Positions 11,304 to 24,074 are shown, numbered from the stretch's first letter. The stretch is 64,000 nucleotides of DNA from Phycomyces blakesleeanus NRRL 1555(-) (GCF_001638985.1 NW_017265134.1:62001-126000); one strand, 5' to 3'. The notes: generated from the letters alone by a model not told the origin. Translations and numbers: made by a program.

Positions 11304-12395
11304 TTGGGTTTTTCAAAGTTTGCATTCATACAATTCTATCATCAATCCATCCAAAATATTGCTTCAACCATTGCATCCATTGTCAAACACAACGCATCTA
11401 CCCTTCCCACCACCGCATCCATTGTCAAAAAAAAATTTCCTATCGTTCCTGCTATTTTATCACCGATTTTCACTTTTTCTCTGCCGATTACTGCCATCTC
11501 AAGATCATCGCCAAACATGTCGCAATTGTTGCCTGCTAATTGCATGCAAAGTCTGCCAGCCGAACTTGTGACGCTTTTAACCAGTATGCAGTCACAGTTC
11601 AATGCACTTAACGAACGTACAGCACATTTGGAATCTCTTGCTGCCGAAAATGTCCAATTGCATGCTCAATTAGCTAATGTCTGGCAGGAGAATGCCAATC
11701 TCCGATCTCAATTGTTGCAAAACAATGTGACTGGTCCTGTTCCCAGCTCTGCTTCTCTTCCTGCACCCCAGTCAACTGCAGATCTTGCAACTGCTGCCTC
11801 CACTTAGGCCACCAAAACAAGCTTGATTCTGCCAGCCAAAACACCTCAACTTCCTTCTGCCCACCGGGTTGCTGTCTCTCAAAGACTGTTCTCTGACAAA
11901 ACTAGTCCTGATGGTTTTGAATATGTTTATATTCCTCGCTCACGTCGTATTATGCACAGTGAAGTGCACCGCTCTCTCCGCACTCTTGGTGTTGACACTG
12001 GTCACCTGTTAGATATTAACTTTCCTGCTCGTGGAGTCATTGGAATTCTTCTTCATGTGCAGTATCTTGAGGAATTTAAGTCCCAATTAGCTAGTGCTAA
12101 GGTCTCTCTTGTCAGCAACTTTGATCCACTTGATCCTAAAAATGTTGCTGATCCCAAGTTTGTCAACTTGTCTGTCTCTGGTCTTGAAACCCAGGCTTTG
12201 GTTCTCCAAAATGCCTGCTGTCTCCAAGCTCTCAAGTTTTTGCGTTCTCACTTGGTCCTGCCAGTTTCTCACTTCTTTGTCCAGTCAGGATGGATTGGGC
12301 TTGCGGAAATTCCTGTCCAACCAGTAGCTGAGCACTTTGGTGATGCTCCAAACAAAAAACGTGCCCTTGATGCTCTCACTGCTATGATTGAATGA
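11304..12395 (+). pseudogene. LINE beta ORF1, one nonsense codon
   Basis: One frame throughout. A coiled coil (RTAHLESLAAENVQLHAQLA) is followed by TAG at 11805-11807, where alpha has Trp (EASTW). The frame continues LPAKTPQLPSAHRVAVS and EYVYIPRSRR through the conserved core to ...ALTAMIE. The probable native start is the Met at 11517, because conservation begins there; the frame itself opens at 11304. Its TGA overlaps the ORF2 ATG in ATGA at 12392-12395. Confidence 0.85.
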
Positions 12396-15300
12396 GTGAC
12401 CTTTCAATAGGATTGTGGAATACTAATGGACTTCAACCTCGTGCAATTAAAGACGTGCTCAACCACTGTCAATCTCTTCATATGCTTTTTATAACTGAAA
12501 CATGGCTCTTATCCCCAGCCCGTCTTCTAACCTCCTGGTCTCAGTTTCATCTCTATGGATCTTCTGTTGCTGGCAACTACTGCGGATCAATGGGGGTATC
12601 ATTGTTAGTCTCTCCTTCCTGTCCTTATGCTGTCACACAAATACCTATGCCCAACAACTATGCTCTTGCTGTCAAGATTGGTACCCTTCGACTTATATGC
12701 CTTTACTTACCACCCTCTATGCCCACTCACGAAGCTCTTGATATCCTCTCAGTCATTCCTTTAACTGATGATACCATTATATGTGGAGATTTTAATGCAC
12801 GCCTTGGTTCAGTAACTGGTGACTATGCATGTAACTCTCGTGGTATAGCTTTAGAGCAATGGTTTGAAGAACGATCTTTAACTGTCCTCAATAGAGTTCT
12901 CTCACCATGCACACCCACATACATTTCCTTTCGTAACGAAGTTGAAATCAGCAGCATCATTGACCTTTTTATCACCAACACCAACTTTGCCAACCCTTCT
13001 TTACACGTTGCAACCGAACTATCTTTAGGCTCTGATCACCGACTTCTCTCACTTTCCTTTACTTATGACCTGCAACACTCACCACCAGCACCTCCACCTA
13101 TGCGCCAAACTTGGAATCTGTCACGTCTTTATGAAGATGATGTCAGATCATTATATGTCACCACCTTTGTCAACAAATCCGCCTCCCTTCTCACCACACT
13201 ACAAGACCTTGTTCAGAATCCGCCAACTATATGTCCACCCATTGATGCTCTTACTAACTCTTTCAATGCACTCATTTATGACTCTCTTAGTAGCTCAATT
13301 GGTTCTCGTCCCCCTCGCCCCTCACATTGGAAATCATTTTGGACCCCTGCATTGCAAGCTGCAGCCGACCATAGAGATGGTTGTTACAAGCAATGGCGTT
13401 GAGCTTGTGGCATTGACAAAATCAATTGGTGGAGCTGGCACCAGCATGCACACAAGGAGTTTCGTCAGCAAGTTCAAACAGCAAAGCATTTGTCTTGGCA
13501 TGCTTTTTGCTGCTCAATGAACTCGGATTTCAACAAGGCCACATCTAAGATAAAACAGTTGAAATGGCGCAGGCAACCACAACACACATTTCAGCATGAT
13601 GATGGCCCAGCAGTCGCAGCAACAGTTATGTGTGACCATCTTGCATCTGTCTATAGTGGACATATTCTTCCTGATATTCGACCTTCACCACCACCACTCA
13701 ACATCTCTCTCATGCCTTTTGCCTATGTTGACTCCCCATTCACCTCATCAGTGGTGGAGGCCTTCATGCAATTTATGCCTAACTGCAAGGCGCCGGGTCC
13801 TGACCACATCCGTGCAGAAATGCTAAAGCCCATTCAGTCTCACATCTCACCTCTTCTTGCCTGTCTTTTTACCATCTGCTGGCAATGGTTATACACTCCT
13901 TCTCTCTGGCACCAAGCCCAAGTATTTCCTATATTTAAAAAGGGTAACCCTCAGAATGCCGCGAACTACCGTCCCATCTCCCTTACTTCTGTGGTGCGCA
14001 AGTTGTTTGAGATGTGCATAGCTCCTGAGTTGCATAAGTTCTCTCCTCCTCTGGATGTTGCCCAAGGTGGATTTCGTCCTCGCCGTGGTGCTCTTGATCA
14101 AGCTCTCTGTCTGCATGACCTGATGAAAGCTCATTTTCATCATCATCACCACTATCCAGTAGTTGCTTTCTTGGATATCAAAGCAGCATATGACACTGTA
14201 GATTGGTATGTAATTTGGGATGCCCTTTTCAGACAATCCATACTACCTGCTCTCCTTGGACTTTTGGTCAATATGTTTGATGATGTGTCTATCTCAGTTC
14301 TTCTTGGAAATTTCACCTCACATTCATTTTCACCCAAGACAGGCATTCTCCAAGGTTCAGTTCTTAGTCCTCATCTTTACTCCATTTATATCAACTCCCT
14401 CCCAGCTCTCCTCCACACAGTTGCATCTCCCCTCACTTCTACCTATGTACCATCATCATTTCCCTCCTCATTGGATGCATATCAGTCTCTTCTTGCTCCT
14501 TCAGGTGTGGATGGCTACCAGCACGCAGTCTCATGAATGCCAATAAATACACTTCTTTTTGCTGATGATGTGGCAATATTTGGTTCTGCTCGTGACGTTC
14601 ATACTATGCTCCATTTGGCCACCCAACACTCATTTGCTCTTGGTTTTCGTTGGAGTCCATCTAAATGTGCTATCATTTACCCTCCTTCTCGTTCTGCAAA
14701 CCATCCAGATCTATCTCTATATGATGAGATCCTTCCTGCAGTGGAGGAATTTATATATCTTGGTGTTCCCTTTCGCAATAAAGGTATTCATGGGCCTTCT
14801 ATTGTCACTCATTGTCGTTCTGGAGCCCTGGCAACCATGGCAACACTGAATGCAGTTGGAGCATGCTGGTCTGGATTCTCTCTGCTTCTCAGCTCTCGTC
14901 TGTATAGGACCTTTATCAGACCAAAATTTGAATATGGATTGGCTATTCTCCCTCTGAAAAGAACTGATACTATCCAGCTTGAGAAAATCCAAGATAAATG
15001 TTTGCGCATGATTGTTGGTGGGCACCGAACCTCATCTACAACTGTGCTCAAACATATATGTCACCTTCCTAGTATGAGTTTCCGTGCTGATGTGCTGATA
15101 ACAAAGTTTTGTATTCGTGCTCACTACCTTCCCTCTGGCTGCCTTTTGTCTCTTCTTCACTGTCACCACTCTCAGTCTTCATCACTTGTCACTCTTCGTC
15201 ATAATACTCTCCTTCAAAGCATCCCTATTGATTTAAATGTTCATAGTGGCAAAGCTCTCACACATCACTTCGAAACCTTTTGACAGTTCAAAACTGATCA

Positions 15301-15724
15301 GCTCCGATTGTCTTCAAACCAAGTCTTGTTCCTAGCATGCCGCCCTCTTTTGGAAGTCGATCCTATTCTGTTCTTGCCTGCAACTAGGGTGGAACGTAGC
15401 CGCCTTGTCCGCTGGAGAATGGGTTGGTTGCCTGGCACTCCTAAGGATTGCCCTTGTGGTACTGACCATACCTCACGTCGTCATCTTGCTGTCTGCTCTT
15501 TGGTTCCTGTCCATTTGTTGGCCTGTCTTCCTATTCCATCTGATCAAAACTATAATCCAATTGATTTTGCTATAACTGCTCTCCCAAATTCTAGTCAGGC
15601 TCTGTGCCCCTCTTATTGGGTAGCACTGCTTACTATTCTCTGGCATTTTGACAAGCTTTGTAGCCCTGATAGTGACTATACTCATGAAACTCACTTTGGT
15701 ACTCTTTGGGTTGGACTTAGCTAG
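12392..15724 (+). pseudogene. LINE beta ORF2 endonuclease-reverse transcriptase
   Basis: A single 1110-codon frame with three TGA codons (13400-13402, 14534-14536, 15281-15283) and no shift. The N-terminal APE endonuclease shows GLWNTNGLQPRA, FITETWLLS, GDFNARLGS and GSDHRLLSLSF. RT motifs are KAPGPDHIRAEML, FLDIKAAYDTVD, LQGSVLSPHLYS and LLFADDVAIFG. The C-terminus has the CPCGTDHTSRRHLAVC knuckle (C-x-C ... H ... H ... C). Two of the stops correspond to Arg positions in other copies, which fits CGA to TGA. Catalytic residues look intact between the stops. Confidence 0.88.
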
Positions 15725-16188
15725 TTTTTGTTTTCTTTTTCTTGCCTTTTTTTCTTTTCTATCTAATTTGCTTTCTCTTTGTCTTTTCACGCATGAACTG
15801 CTGCCTGCTTGCACTTCTATCTCCTCCCTTTCACTGTTACAAAATTTTTACACAGCTGCAAAGTGGAGAGTAGAGTACAACTCTCAGCTTATTAGTATTA
15901 GTTCTTTTCTTCTCTTTCTATTTTTTTGTCTTTTTGTGATCCTTTTGGACTTTTTTTTGCTTTTTCTTTTGTACTTGAGATGCTATATGATCTATAGATT
16001 GCCAGCAATATATCTCTTTAATAAAACATAATATTTAACCTGAGCCAAGAAGGCACTGCTCTTTCGCTTAAGCATTTTATTTGCCCAGTTCCAAAATTTT
16101 ATTTTTGACGAATCCATATATAAAGTGTATCTATCTATCAACATCTTGATGCAAAACGATCCATCCGTCACGAAAAACGCACCTCCCA

Positions 16189-17142
16189 TTGCCAAAAGTA
16201 GTGCAGTCCTTGTCCTTGGTATCCCAGCTGTCAGCAAAAAAAATTTCAGCTCAATCAGACAACATCATGCCATCTGCATTCTCAATCCCAATGGCCAATT
16301 TGCAAATCGGCAACATGCAGGGATTACCCACTGAGCTTACCTCATTTCTGACAACATTGCAGGCCCAAATCATGCATGTGCAAAACAGAACTGACCAGTT
16401 AGAGCGACTTGCAGCAGAGAATGCAAGATTAACCACTGAATTGGATCAAGCTAGAACAACAATTGCTAATCTGCAGAAGCAATTAGGATCTCAGAGTGCA
16501 CCTGAAAAAAACTTTTCAGAAATTTCACTTTCGAACCCAGCCGGCGCAGTAGGTGCTCCTGACAAACACGAAGAACCAGGTCTGGAAGCCTCCACTTGGG
16601 CTAGTAAAGCCAGTGTTTCTCTTCCTGTAACTGCCCCAAAAATGTCTGCTGTTCCCTCTGCTCGCCGTATTGCAGCTTCTGTCCGTATGTTTGCTCTTCC
16701 CTCTGGACCTTCTGGCTATGAATATGTTTATATTCCATGATCAAGACGTCTTAAGCACAAAGAAGTCCGTTCTTCTCTCCACACTCTTGGTGTGGATTCT
16801 TCTCAACTTTTGGACATTAACTTCCCAGCCAGAGATGTCATTGGCGTCCTTGTTCATGTCCAGTATGCTGATGCCTTTAAGGCCAAACTGACAACTGCTT
16901 CTGTTGAGATTTTGGACGCATTTGATCCACTTGACCCTGATAATGTTGCTGATCCCAAGTATACATCTTTGTCCACTCATGAACTTGCCAACACTGCTGC
17001 CATGCTTCACCATGATAGATGTCTCCAGGCCCTCCAGTTCTTGTGCCCTCATGTTGCTATCCCAGTTGGTCACTTCTTTTGTGAGGCAGGGTAGATCAGT
17101 GAAGATGAAATACCCACACGCACAACTCTTACCAATGCCACT
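16189..17142 (+). pseudogene. LINE gamma ORF1, 5' part
   Basis: The frame encodes the coiled coil (RTDQLERLAAENARLTTELD) and the conserved core (GYEYVYIP, TLGVDSSQLLDINFPA, FDPLDPDNVADPK). TGA at 16738-16740 stands where alpha and beta have Arg (YIPRSRR), and TAG at 17092-17094 replaces Trp (alpha DQGWISKED). CACTA-B cuts the frame at codon boundary 17142; the last 17 codons are at 24021-24071 and end in TGA 24072-24074. Confidence 0.85.
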
Positions 17143-17159
17143 TACTGCAAAAACCATTG

Positions 17160-18819
17160 GGAATTATTATAATAATAGGTTTTGATTATCGGGATATTTT
17201 GTCACATAAAAATGAATTACTTGTAAATATTAAGGAAATCATAGTTGACAAGTTATTGAATAAAGTGTCAAAAATAATTGAATATTATCTTATTCCAAAA
17301 ATAAAAACCGGGAGTTTAGGTATAATGTCTGTGTATCAACTGTTCTCGGGGATCAATTATATAGACTATTCCAAATGCAGAACAATGTATTATCTACCGC
17401 TGATTACACCTGTAATTTGATGTAGGCCTTGTTTTTGTAATAACAGGCGTAATAACAGGGCACTTCTTTAATGTTTATTGGCTAAATGAATCGAAGAAAA
17501 AATTCTCATAGGTGCAAATGCTAAGCACGAGTTACTTAATTGGATATTGTTTTGTTTTGAAAAATGGTTTTTTATTTGTTTTTATTTTGGATAAAAAAAG
17601 CCTTTTTTTTTGGCAATAATAAGAATTCTATATAGTATTACTATTAAATACACTAATCTGTTATATTGTACTTCTTATAAATTTTGTTTCAGAATTTTTT
17701 GAATTAATAAACTCGGATAGTGAGTATATATGCTTACTGAAGCTATTTGATTAAAGGGAGTAGAAAGATACTTACATACTGTTAGAATAATTTGTTAATA
17801 ATGGAATAAAACACAGATTTATATTATCAAAAGCTACGAGCCAATGCGTCATTCAAGTATATATTACAAAGAAAGGAATATAAAACATATACATACATAT
17901 TTACTAAAGGAACATGTCTTGTCCTTGAGTACCGGTCATATAAGAATGTGAAGAATCATTTCAACTATAAAAAAGGAGAGTGAGAATGCTGATATAAAAA
18001 AACAAAACAAAATAAAAACAACATAATAATAAAATGAATAACACGTACCCTTATATTCTTTAAATGATTTGTTTTTCCTGACCATATGTAAATCAAGGGT
18101 GAGCTATATTTAAAGTAGATGTTAGATATTGTTTTTAATACTGGGAAGAAGATGTTGATATAGATATATACGTATATACCACCAATATGTTTTTGTGTTT
18201 TTTTTTGTCTGCACCAGTTATATCAGAGAAATATATGTAATGGCTATTTAAAGTAATTTATAGTTAGTAAAATAATGATATATTTAATAGTAAAGTACCT
18301 CTTGTATAATGAAAGACACCTGCATCATATGTATATATTAAGGGTGCCTAAAGTGAAACATAGTAGGATTAAAAGAGTGTTATTTTTATTAATATTATTA
18401 AAGAGTAGAGAAAAACAGAAAAAGGTGGGAAAATAAAAAACAGTGTTTGAAAAAGCCGTAGACCCTGAAAAAGTTATTAGACTGTTTCTCTTACTTTGAA
18501 AAAAAAATTGTCTACTAATTATAGCTTTATATGTTTCATAAAACAATTGTTACTTACTATATACCTAAAGAAGTTATTTTCTAGCTCAATTTTTTTCAAA
18601 ATAATATATTTCGATCTCCTCGATCATTTAAATAAAGAAGTATTTACACACTCATACACTTGCTCAACTTGCTCACTTAATCATTAACATAATTGTTTAA
18701 TCACTCAATTACTCTACAATTCTTTACGTGTAAAGTACTCTCTTAAAAATTTATTAAAATAGAAATATCAAGCAATATATACCAGAAACTTATTATTTTA
18801 TTATATAAAAATACAGATA
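17160..18819. other. CACTA-B left arm, no clear gene
   Basis: About 1.7 kb of very AT-rich DNA between the left TIR and the start of the second gene. An 87-codon open frame at 17157-17420 is rich in Ile, Lys and Asn, as expected by chance at this composition, and I do not call it. In length and position it matches the 1.8-kb arm of CACTA-A, so it is probably promoter and subterminal DNA. Confidence 0.5.
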
Positions 18820-20572
18820 ATGGCTCCAAGAACTAACATCAACCAGAACGCACGTACCAATGGATCAACATCTAGGCCATTGATCAACGCAGTCAACACT
18901 GGGCGTATAGAATCATCAAATCCAATGATTGCTCCTAGACCAGAAAATATGTCAATTCCAGTGTCAGAGTTTAATGATGTAGTCAGTCTTCTCGCTACAC
19001 TCAATGACAAAATGACAGCCGTTAGTTCTGATGTTAGTGAATTGAAAGGTAATTAAACACAAACTATATTGTTTTCCAATAGACTGACTATTTGAACAGT
19101 ACAATGCCAGGTGGGTGCTCAATCGACTGGCATGCAAGCCGTTCTGGATTCTGATATGGATCCTCAGGACATCATAAGCAGCTCAAGACACCCAAAGATC
19201 TCAGTAAGCTCAAATACTAAAATTATAAAAACAATCTCCCTTTAAATCTAACATCAATATACCTTTAATAGAGTATTATTTGGGGGCGGTTAAGAGATAT
19301 TAATCTTAAGATAGATGATTTGGAGTTGATCAGAGAGAATGATGATAAACCAACTTGGGATATCAATGTTGGTTTGTCTGACGAGTTTAACAAGAATCTT
19401 GCAAGTGATTTGATGCTTTACATTCGTCGTCAACCTGTAGCAGCCATGGTACCACCAAAAGAGCTATGTGGTATAATTGTAAACAGCTATTACAATCGCT
19501 TGGCTACTAGTAAGCTTACTGAAGAAGACAGACAGACAAACACTACCTCAAACAGAAGAGGAAATAGAAAGACTGCTGTAAGCATTTCTATTTATAATAA
19601 TTCAATTTTGACAAGTATGTGGTATTTCAGGTACGAAACAATAGAAAAATAAAATATTTGATAATAGAGACGTATAGAAATACTTTGAGACTGTATATCA
19701 GTTTTTTTTATTCATAAATAAAAAGTGTCCCTTTTTATAAGAAAACACAATCTGCTCTTGTCATTACGTCTTAGTTTCTTAAGGCTTTCTTCCTTTACTA
19801 TATTTGGTTATTAGAGTGTATTTACTGCTTAACTAGTGTCGGTGTTACAATTATGACATCAAGTCATAAATCGTACTTCTTTAGCTCTTAGCTATTCTTT
19901 TCTCTTTTATACTAGAGCTTTAGGACTTCCTACTAAATTAGCTCCATATCGATCTGACACAGTTTACCCGGCAGTATGATATAATTATCTTAACAATCTT
20001 TAAGATATTATCTACAGTACTAACTGTAATAATTATTGGACTGATTACTTAATCGTTTATATATATTTTATACTGACAAGATGATAGCTACTATGCTATC
20101 CCAATATGAATATGTTCTTATATGTGATAAATCCAACATCCGAGTGTCTGGATCACCACAAAGTATACTTAAAATATTATATATATCGTAGCTTAATAAA
20201 AGGAGAAAAAGAACGTACACAAAGCATAAGGATGCCGTCACTGAAAAGTTTAATTGGGATTATAATGGCGTTTTTTACAGAGATGCAACGTCTGGTGATG
20301 AGACAGAAACCAATACTTCTGTTGTTGCATCTCGTCCTGATTGGCGTAGTGATGAGGTAATGTTTTATATAAAATGGTTTTTCTGTTGTTTGATTCCTGA
20401 TGTATATATACATTTATAGTTGAATACCGTGTTTAACTTTCTTGATGAGCTTGCCAGAGATGACTTGGGAAAAAGAGCAACGCAGTTGAAGTCGCGGAGT
20501 CATGTGTTAGTACACGAGACAATTCCTTGTGGCTTGGTCACAAAAATGCCTACGTGGTCAAAACGCGTATAA
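18820..20572 (+). CDS. CACTA-B second protein, unknown function
   Basis: Homologue of the CACTA-A second protein, apparently intact. Exon 1 (18820 to about 19051) ends in a coiled coil (LLATLNDKMTAVSSDVSELK). A short exon covers about 19101-19200. The next, from about 19273, holds PTWDINVGL and the basic end RRGNRKTA at a GTAAGC donor (19578). The following exon, after the acceptor near 20191, reads RRKRTYTKHKDAVTEKFNWD and ends RPDWRSDE. The last exon runs to TAA 20570-20572 and ends MPTWSKRV. The solo LTR lies wholly within the third intron, so the frame need not be affected. Exon limits are by eye. Function is unknown; DNA binding at subterminal repeats is a guess from CACTA precedent. Confidence 0.7.
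19618..20160 (+). mobile_element. Solo LTR, family I, copy 1
   Basis: A 543-bp TG...CA element with short inverted ends (TGTGG / CCACA), flanked by AAGTA at 19613-19617 and 20161-20165. It is nearly identical to 38204-38747 and related to 43231-43651. There is no internal retrotransposon region, so it is the product of LTR-LTR recombination. It lies in an intron of the CACTA-B second gene. Strand is arbitrary. Confidence 0.92.
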
Positions 20573-20679
20573 TAAAATTTCTGTCTTTTTAGTTGCACTC
20601 TTTATCACATCTCTTTTTATGTCTATGAACTATGTTTTATATTATTATTATTATTTTAAAAAAAAGATAGAGTATTTTA

Positions 20680-23600
20680 TTAAGTGTACAGCTTTCTTGG
20701 CAGAGGAATAACAACGACTTTTGCCGCACCACTACCAGACACATGACTTCCAATTGCAATTGGCGACAAGGTGCGGTGGACAGGCAGAATGTTGTTGTAG
20801 TCATACTTCAGAAATTCTGGCTCATACAACTCGATACCCTGCTTGATTCTAGGTTGATGGCGAGGAATTTTGTACCACTCAACGAAGGCAAATACGTGTT
20901 GAGGGTTGTGACAAGGGGAAAGGTTGGTGTGCGTGAGGTTTGGTGTAAAATCGTGCAAGAACAAGTACTTAATACGACCAGCATATCTTTCCTCAGAGTC
21001 TCCACTTTTTTCAATAAATTTCGCTTGTATATGCGATCCTCTCACGACCAAGTCTTCTCCACCTGTGTAAACTTGTCCAAGGAGATTGATGGATGAAATC
21101 TTCTGGATTCGGTCATTCACAAACCAACAATTCCTGATTGTTGTCTTGGCACTGCAAAGAGAATCATTGTCATACTCAATTTTATAGAAATCGAGCAGAC
21201 AATCATACTCGGATTTTCTCATTGTTGTTGGTGGCTTCAAACACAATGGTAGAGCGGAAAGAGGTAGAGGTTCGTTGCCAAATGTTTGCTTTGAAGGCTT
21301 TTCAGCGGATTGTAGGAACGTTGGCAAGTGAAAGAATGACGGTATCAAAGGATGTGGCGAAAGTGCAGGATTATAGATTTTATGACCAGACAGCTTGAGA
21401 AAGAGAGAGAGGAGTAAAGGGCTGGTAACATTTCTGAGATGCGCTTGACAAAAGTCACCATTGTAAGAACTCTCAAGAAACCTTTTCATGTAGGTATTCT
21501 CGAACCCACTCTTCTGGTTTGTCTCAAACCCTTTCAATACACCATTATAGCGCTCAAAGCTAAATAGCCAAAATCCGTAAATTGGCCCAAAGTCCTCAAT
21601 CGTTTCTTTTAGATGGAGATGGAGATGCATGTTTTGCGTGAATACATCTGGTTTATAAAAGTCTTCACAACCAACACAGAACTCCTCCAAACTTTCGTGA
21701 GCTTTTTTGATCCCATTTTTGGTGATACTTGGCTTCGTCAATTCTCTGCATGCATCGACAAAATGGATCCAATTGCCAAGCAGATCATCTCGCAGGCGTG
21801 TCTTAAGCAGAACAGGAGAGTATATCAGGCACCATGATTTTCACTCATCTGCCTTCATAAACGGAAATTTCTTTCCAATCTTTATCTTCAGAGTCGTATA
21901 CCCTACAGGGAGTACCATTCTATTAGCCTCTTCCTGCATATCTACAAAATCTTTGTCATCAAGCAAATTGTTTGCAATCCAAATATCCATCATTTGTTTT
22001 GCAGTCCCGAGAAAAAGGTTGTGCATGGGATCGATAATGGTTGCACGCACTGGCTCAAAGTACACAAGTCGATGAAGCTCAGACCAATGAACACCATTCT
22101 CAATCTCCAATCGCTTTCTCTCTGTCAATGTCTTTGCATTCTTCCACAGGTTTGCATGTCTGCGATTTTCTTCTTTTGTGCGGCCTACCCATTCCGAAAA
22201 CTTAAGCCCAAAATAGTTTACAGCAGTGGTCCCATCAACACGAGCAAACTGACGATTGCATTTGTAGCATGCACATGTGCTGTTGTGAGATGTAAACCCA
22301 CACGTCTTTCTTGCAGCAGGGATGTCGCATGCAACCATCAACAGAGCAGCACGCACCAGAGCACCTGAGCAGTTATATGTATCAATTGTGATACCTTTAT
22401 ACAATAGCATAAGTTCATCAACAAGAGGACGCAAATAGTTATTGATCTCGTCGGTGCTTGCTTCTTTAGGTCCAGGCATCAATCCAACAAGAATGACATT
22501 TTCTGCCTTGTTCCGCTCTTCTCTCGGCAGATTGTTAATTGTCAGGTATATCGCACCACAAGAATATGTTACTTCATCAAATGGTTGAAACCAATCAATG
22601 TTCAGTGTCAATAGTAATGATCGTTCCTTCGAAACAAACTGGACACCATCCTCATCCACTAATTCGTTCCACATCTTTCCATCATATACATCGAATAAAG
22701 TACCGTTGACTTTTGGTTCACGATTCCATCTGTTGATCATACTCTCAAAAGAAGGACGTGTAAACATTTTTTTCAAGGTAGTTGTCAACGAGTTATAAAC
22801 AAATGTGCACTTTGGAATCATGGCGTTCTTCATACTAGACTTGTAGAGATCATTCTTACAATGCGTCTTACTACCAACTCTTTTGAAATTGCAGGATGTA
22901 TGTGTGTTGTTGCTGTAATCGTACAATGTGTGACAATTACTGCATGCTACATATTTTGATACGCTGTTTGTCAAGTCATTGTATCCTGTCATTTTCCTCA
23001 AACCCGGAATGCTTGTGGGAAGTCGGAAATCCTCTCCATAATGTTCGAGGATTGTATTTATGAATGTAATCAAAATTACTGCGCCTTCATCCACAATGAA
23101 GCTAGAAATAAATATCACAGTGAAAACCGCAATTACTCGATGCCAAATATTCTCTGGAAGGTTTTCTGTAGACTCTGTAAGTTATCATAAAATAATATTA
23201 ATTTTTTGTTTCTTTAATTCAAACCTTTTTTCTTCAATCATAGTTTATTTTTAATATTTACCCTGTTCTTGCTCTCTGTTCTGTTCTTCTTGCTCAAATT
23301 CATCCGACGACTCATATTCAGACTCATACTCTGAGGTATACTCCTCTGTTTCAAAAAGAGATTCTTCCACCAAAAGAGGTAAATGGGTATTGACATACTG
23401 CTCTGGTGAGGGTGCACCATTGGAGTAATTATCATCTATTGGTACCGAGTTTAAATAGAGTACGCATTGGGTATAAAAAATAAAATACTATTACATTCAA
23501 TATGTTCTTCAATTTGATCTACGTCCATATCAGCTTCACCAGTGTTTACTTCGGCTGTCAAAACTATTTGTTCTAATGGATTAGAATACATCATATAAAT

Positions 23601-23775
23601 AAATGAAAAATTGACAACTTAATTTACCATTAATGGTTTTATCCATATTCCTGTCATTATCATTCTGGGCATGACGCTTGGCAGTTCTTTTATCTGTCAT
23701 GGTGTATCCAAGAGGATTGCGATTGCATCTTGTGCATTTGCAACGAACTTCATCGGGATTGGCAATGGAAAACAT
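20680..23775 (-). pseudogene. CACTA-B Tnp2-type transposase, one stop codon
   Basis: Start ATG at 23775. Exon 1 has CKCTRC then RTAKRH, a possible zinc module. An acidic exon lies at about 23255-23420 (TSEYESEYESSDEFEQEEQ). The main exon from about 23175 reads ESTENLPENIWHRVIAVF. Catalytic candidates are NIDWFQPF (D), IDPMHNLFLGT (D) and FERYNGVLKG (E), with HNSTCACYKCNRQ as a Cys cluster. The only break seen is TGA at 21841-21843, where copy C has Trp (MKANDWKSW); the frame then continues to the conserved end VVVIPLPRKLYT at 20680. Tnp2 proteins cut and paste CACTA ends. This gene would be functional if the stop were an assembly error or were read through, neither of which I can test. Confidence 0.85.
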
Positions 23776-24017
23776 TTTTTCACTTAATTTTTTTTAATAA
23801 TAAAGGAAGTGTGTAACAGCCGTTGCTTATTATAATTGTCTTTATTATTTTGAAAAAATTCTCTCAGGGACTCTGATATATATTAGACCAATGATATGTC
23901 TTTAAATATATTCTCACTGCTAAACACAGGAAATGACCTGGGTTGTAATTTTTTGGCTACTATTATCGATAATTCCAGGTAAGTGGAATTCAATTATTTT
24001 AAGGTGTTTTTGCAGTG

Positions 24018-24074
24018 ACTGGTAGGTCATTGTTCAAACGTCAGCGCAGCTCATCAGTCACTATGTCTGAATGA
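24018..24074 (+). pseudogene. LINE gamma ORF1, 3' end
   Basis: After the duplicated ACT (24018-24020) the frame reads GRSLFKRQRSSSVTMSE and ends in TGA 24072-24074, overlapping the ORF2 start in ATGA (24071-24074). Alpha ends with a similar VAMSE. Confidence 0.85.

Larger units (their letters stand above)
11271..16056 (+). mobile_element. LINE beta, uninterrupted non-LTR retrotransposon copy
   Basis: A 4.8-kb copy joined directly to the 3' end of alpha (AAGGCAC / TTCTCTTTCACATAAGC) and ending AGGCAC at 16056, where gamma begins. It holds ORF1, ORF2 and the 3' UTR with the conserved blocks. It is not interrupted by other elements, so it gives the family's length and order. ORF1 has one stop and ORF2 three, with no frameshift seen. 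Confidence 0.9.
17143..24017. mobile_element. CACTA-B, near-intact CACTA transposon in LINE gamma ORF1
   Basis: A 6875-bp element with TSD ACT at 17140-17142 and 24018-24020. The left end reads TACTGCAAAAACC. The right end, reverse complemented, reads CACTGCAAAAACACC, so the left terminal base appears changed from C to T. It carries the second gene (18820-20572, plus) and the tnp2 gene (20680-23775, minus), convergent and separated by about 100 bp. A solo LTR (19618-20160) sits in an intron of the second gene. This is the least damaged CACTA copy here, with one visible nonsense codon in the transposase. Confidence 0.92.

Noticed and set aside
17157..17420. 87-codon frame in the left arm of CACTA-B
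   Set aside because: It starts only 14 bp inside the TIR, is dominated by AT-rich codons and has no counterpart in copies A or C.
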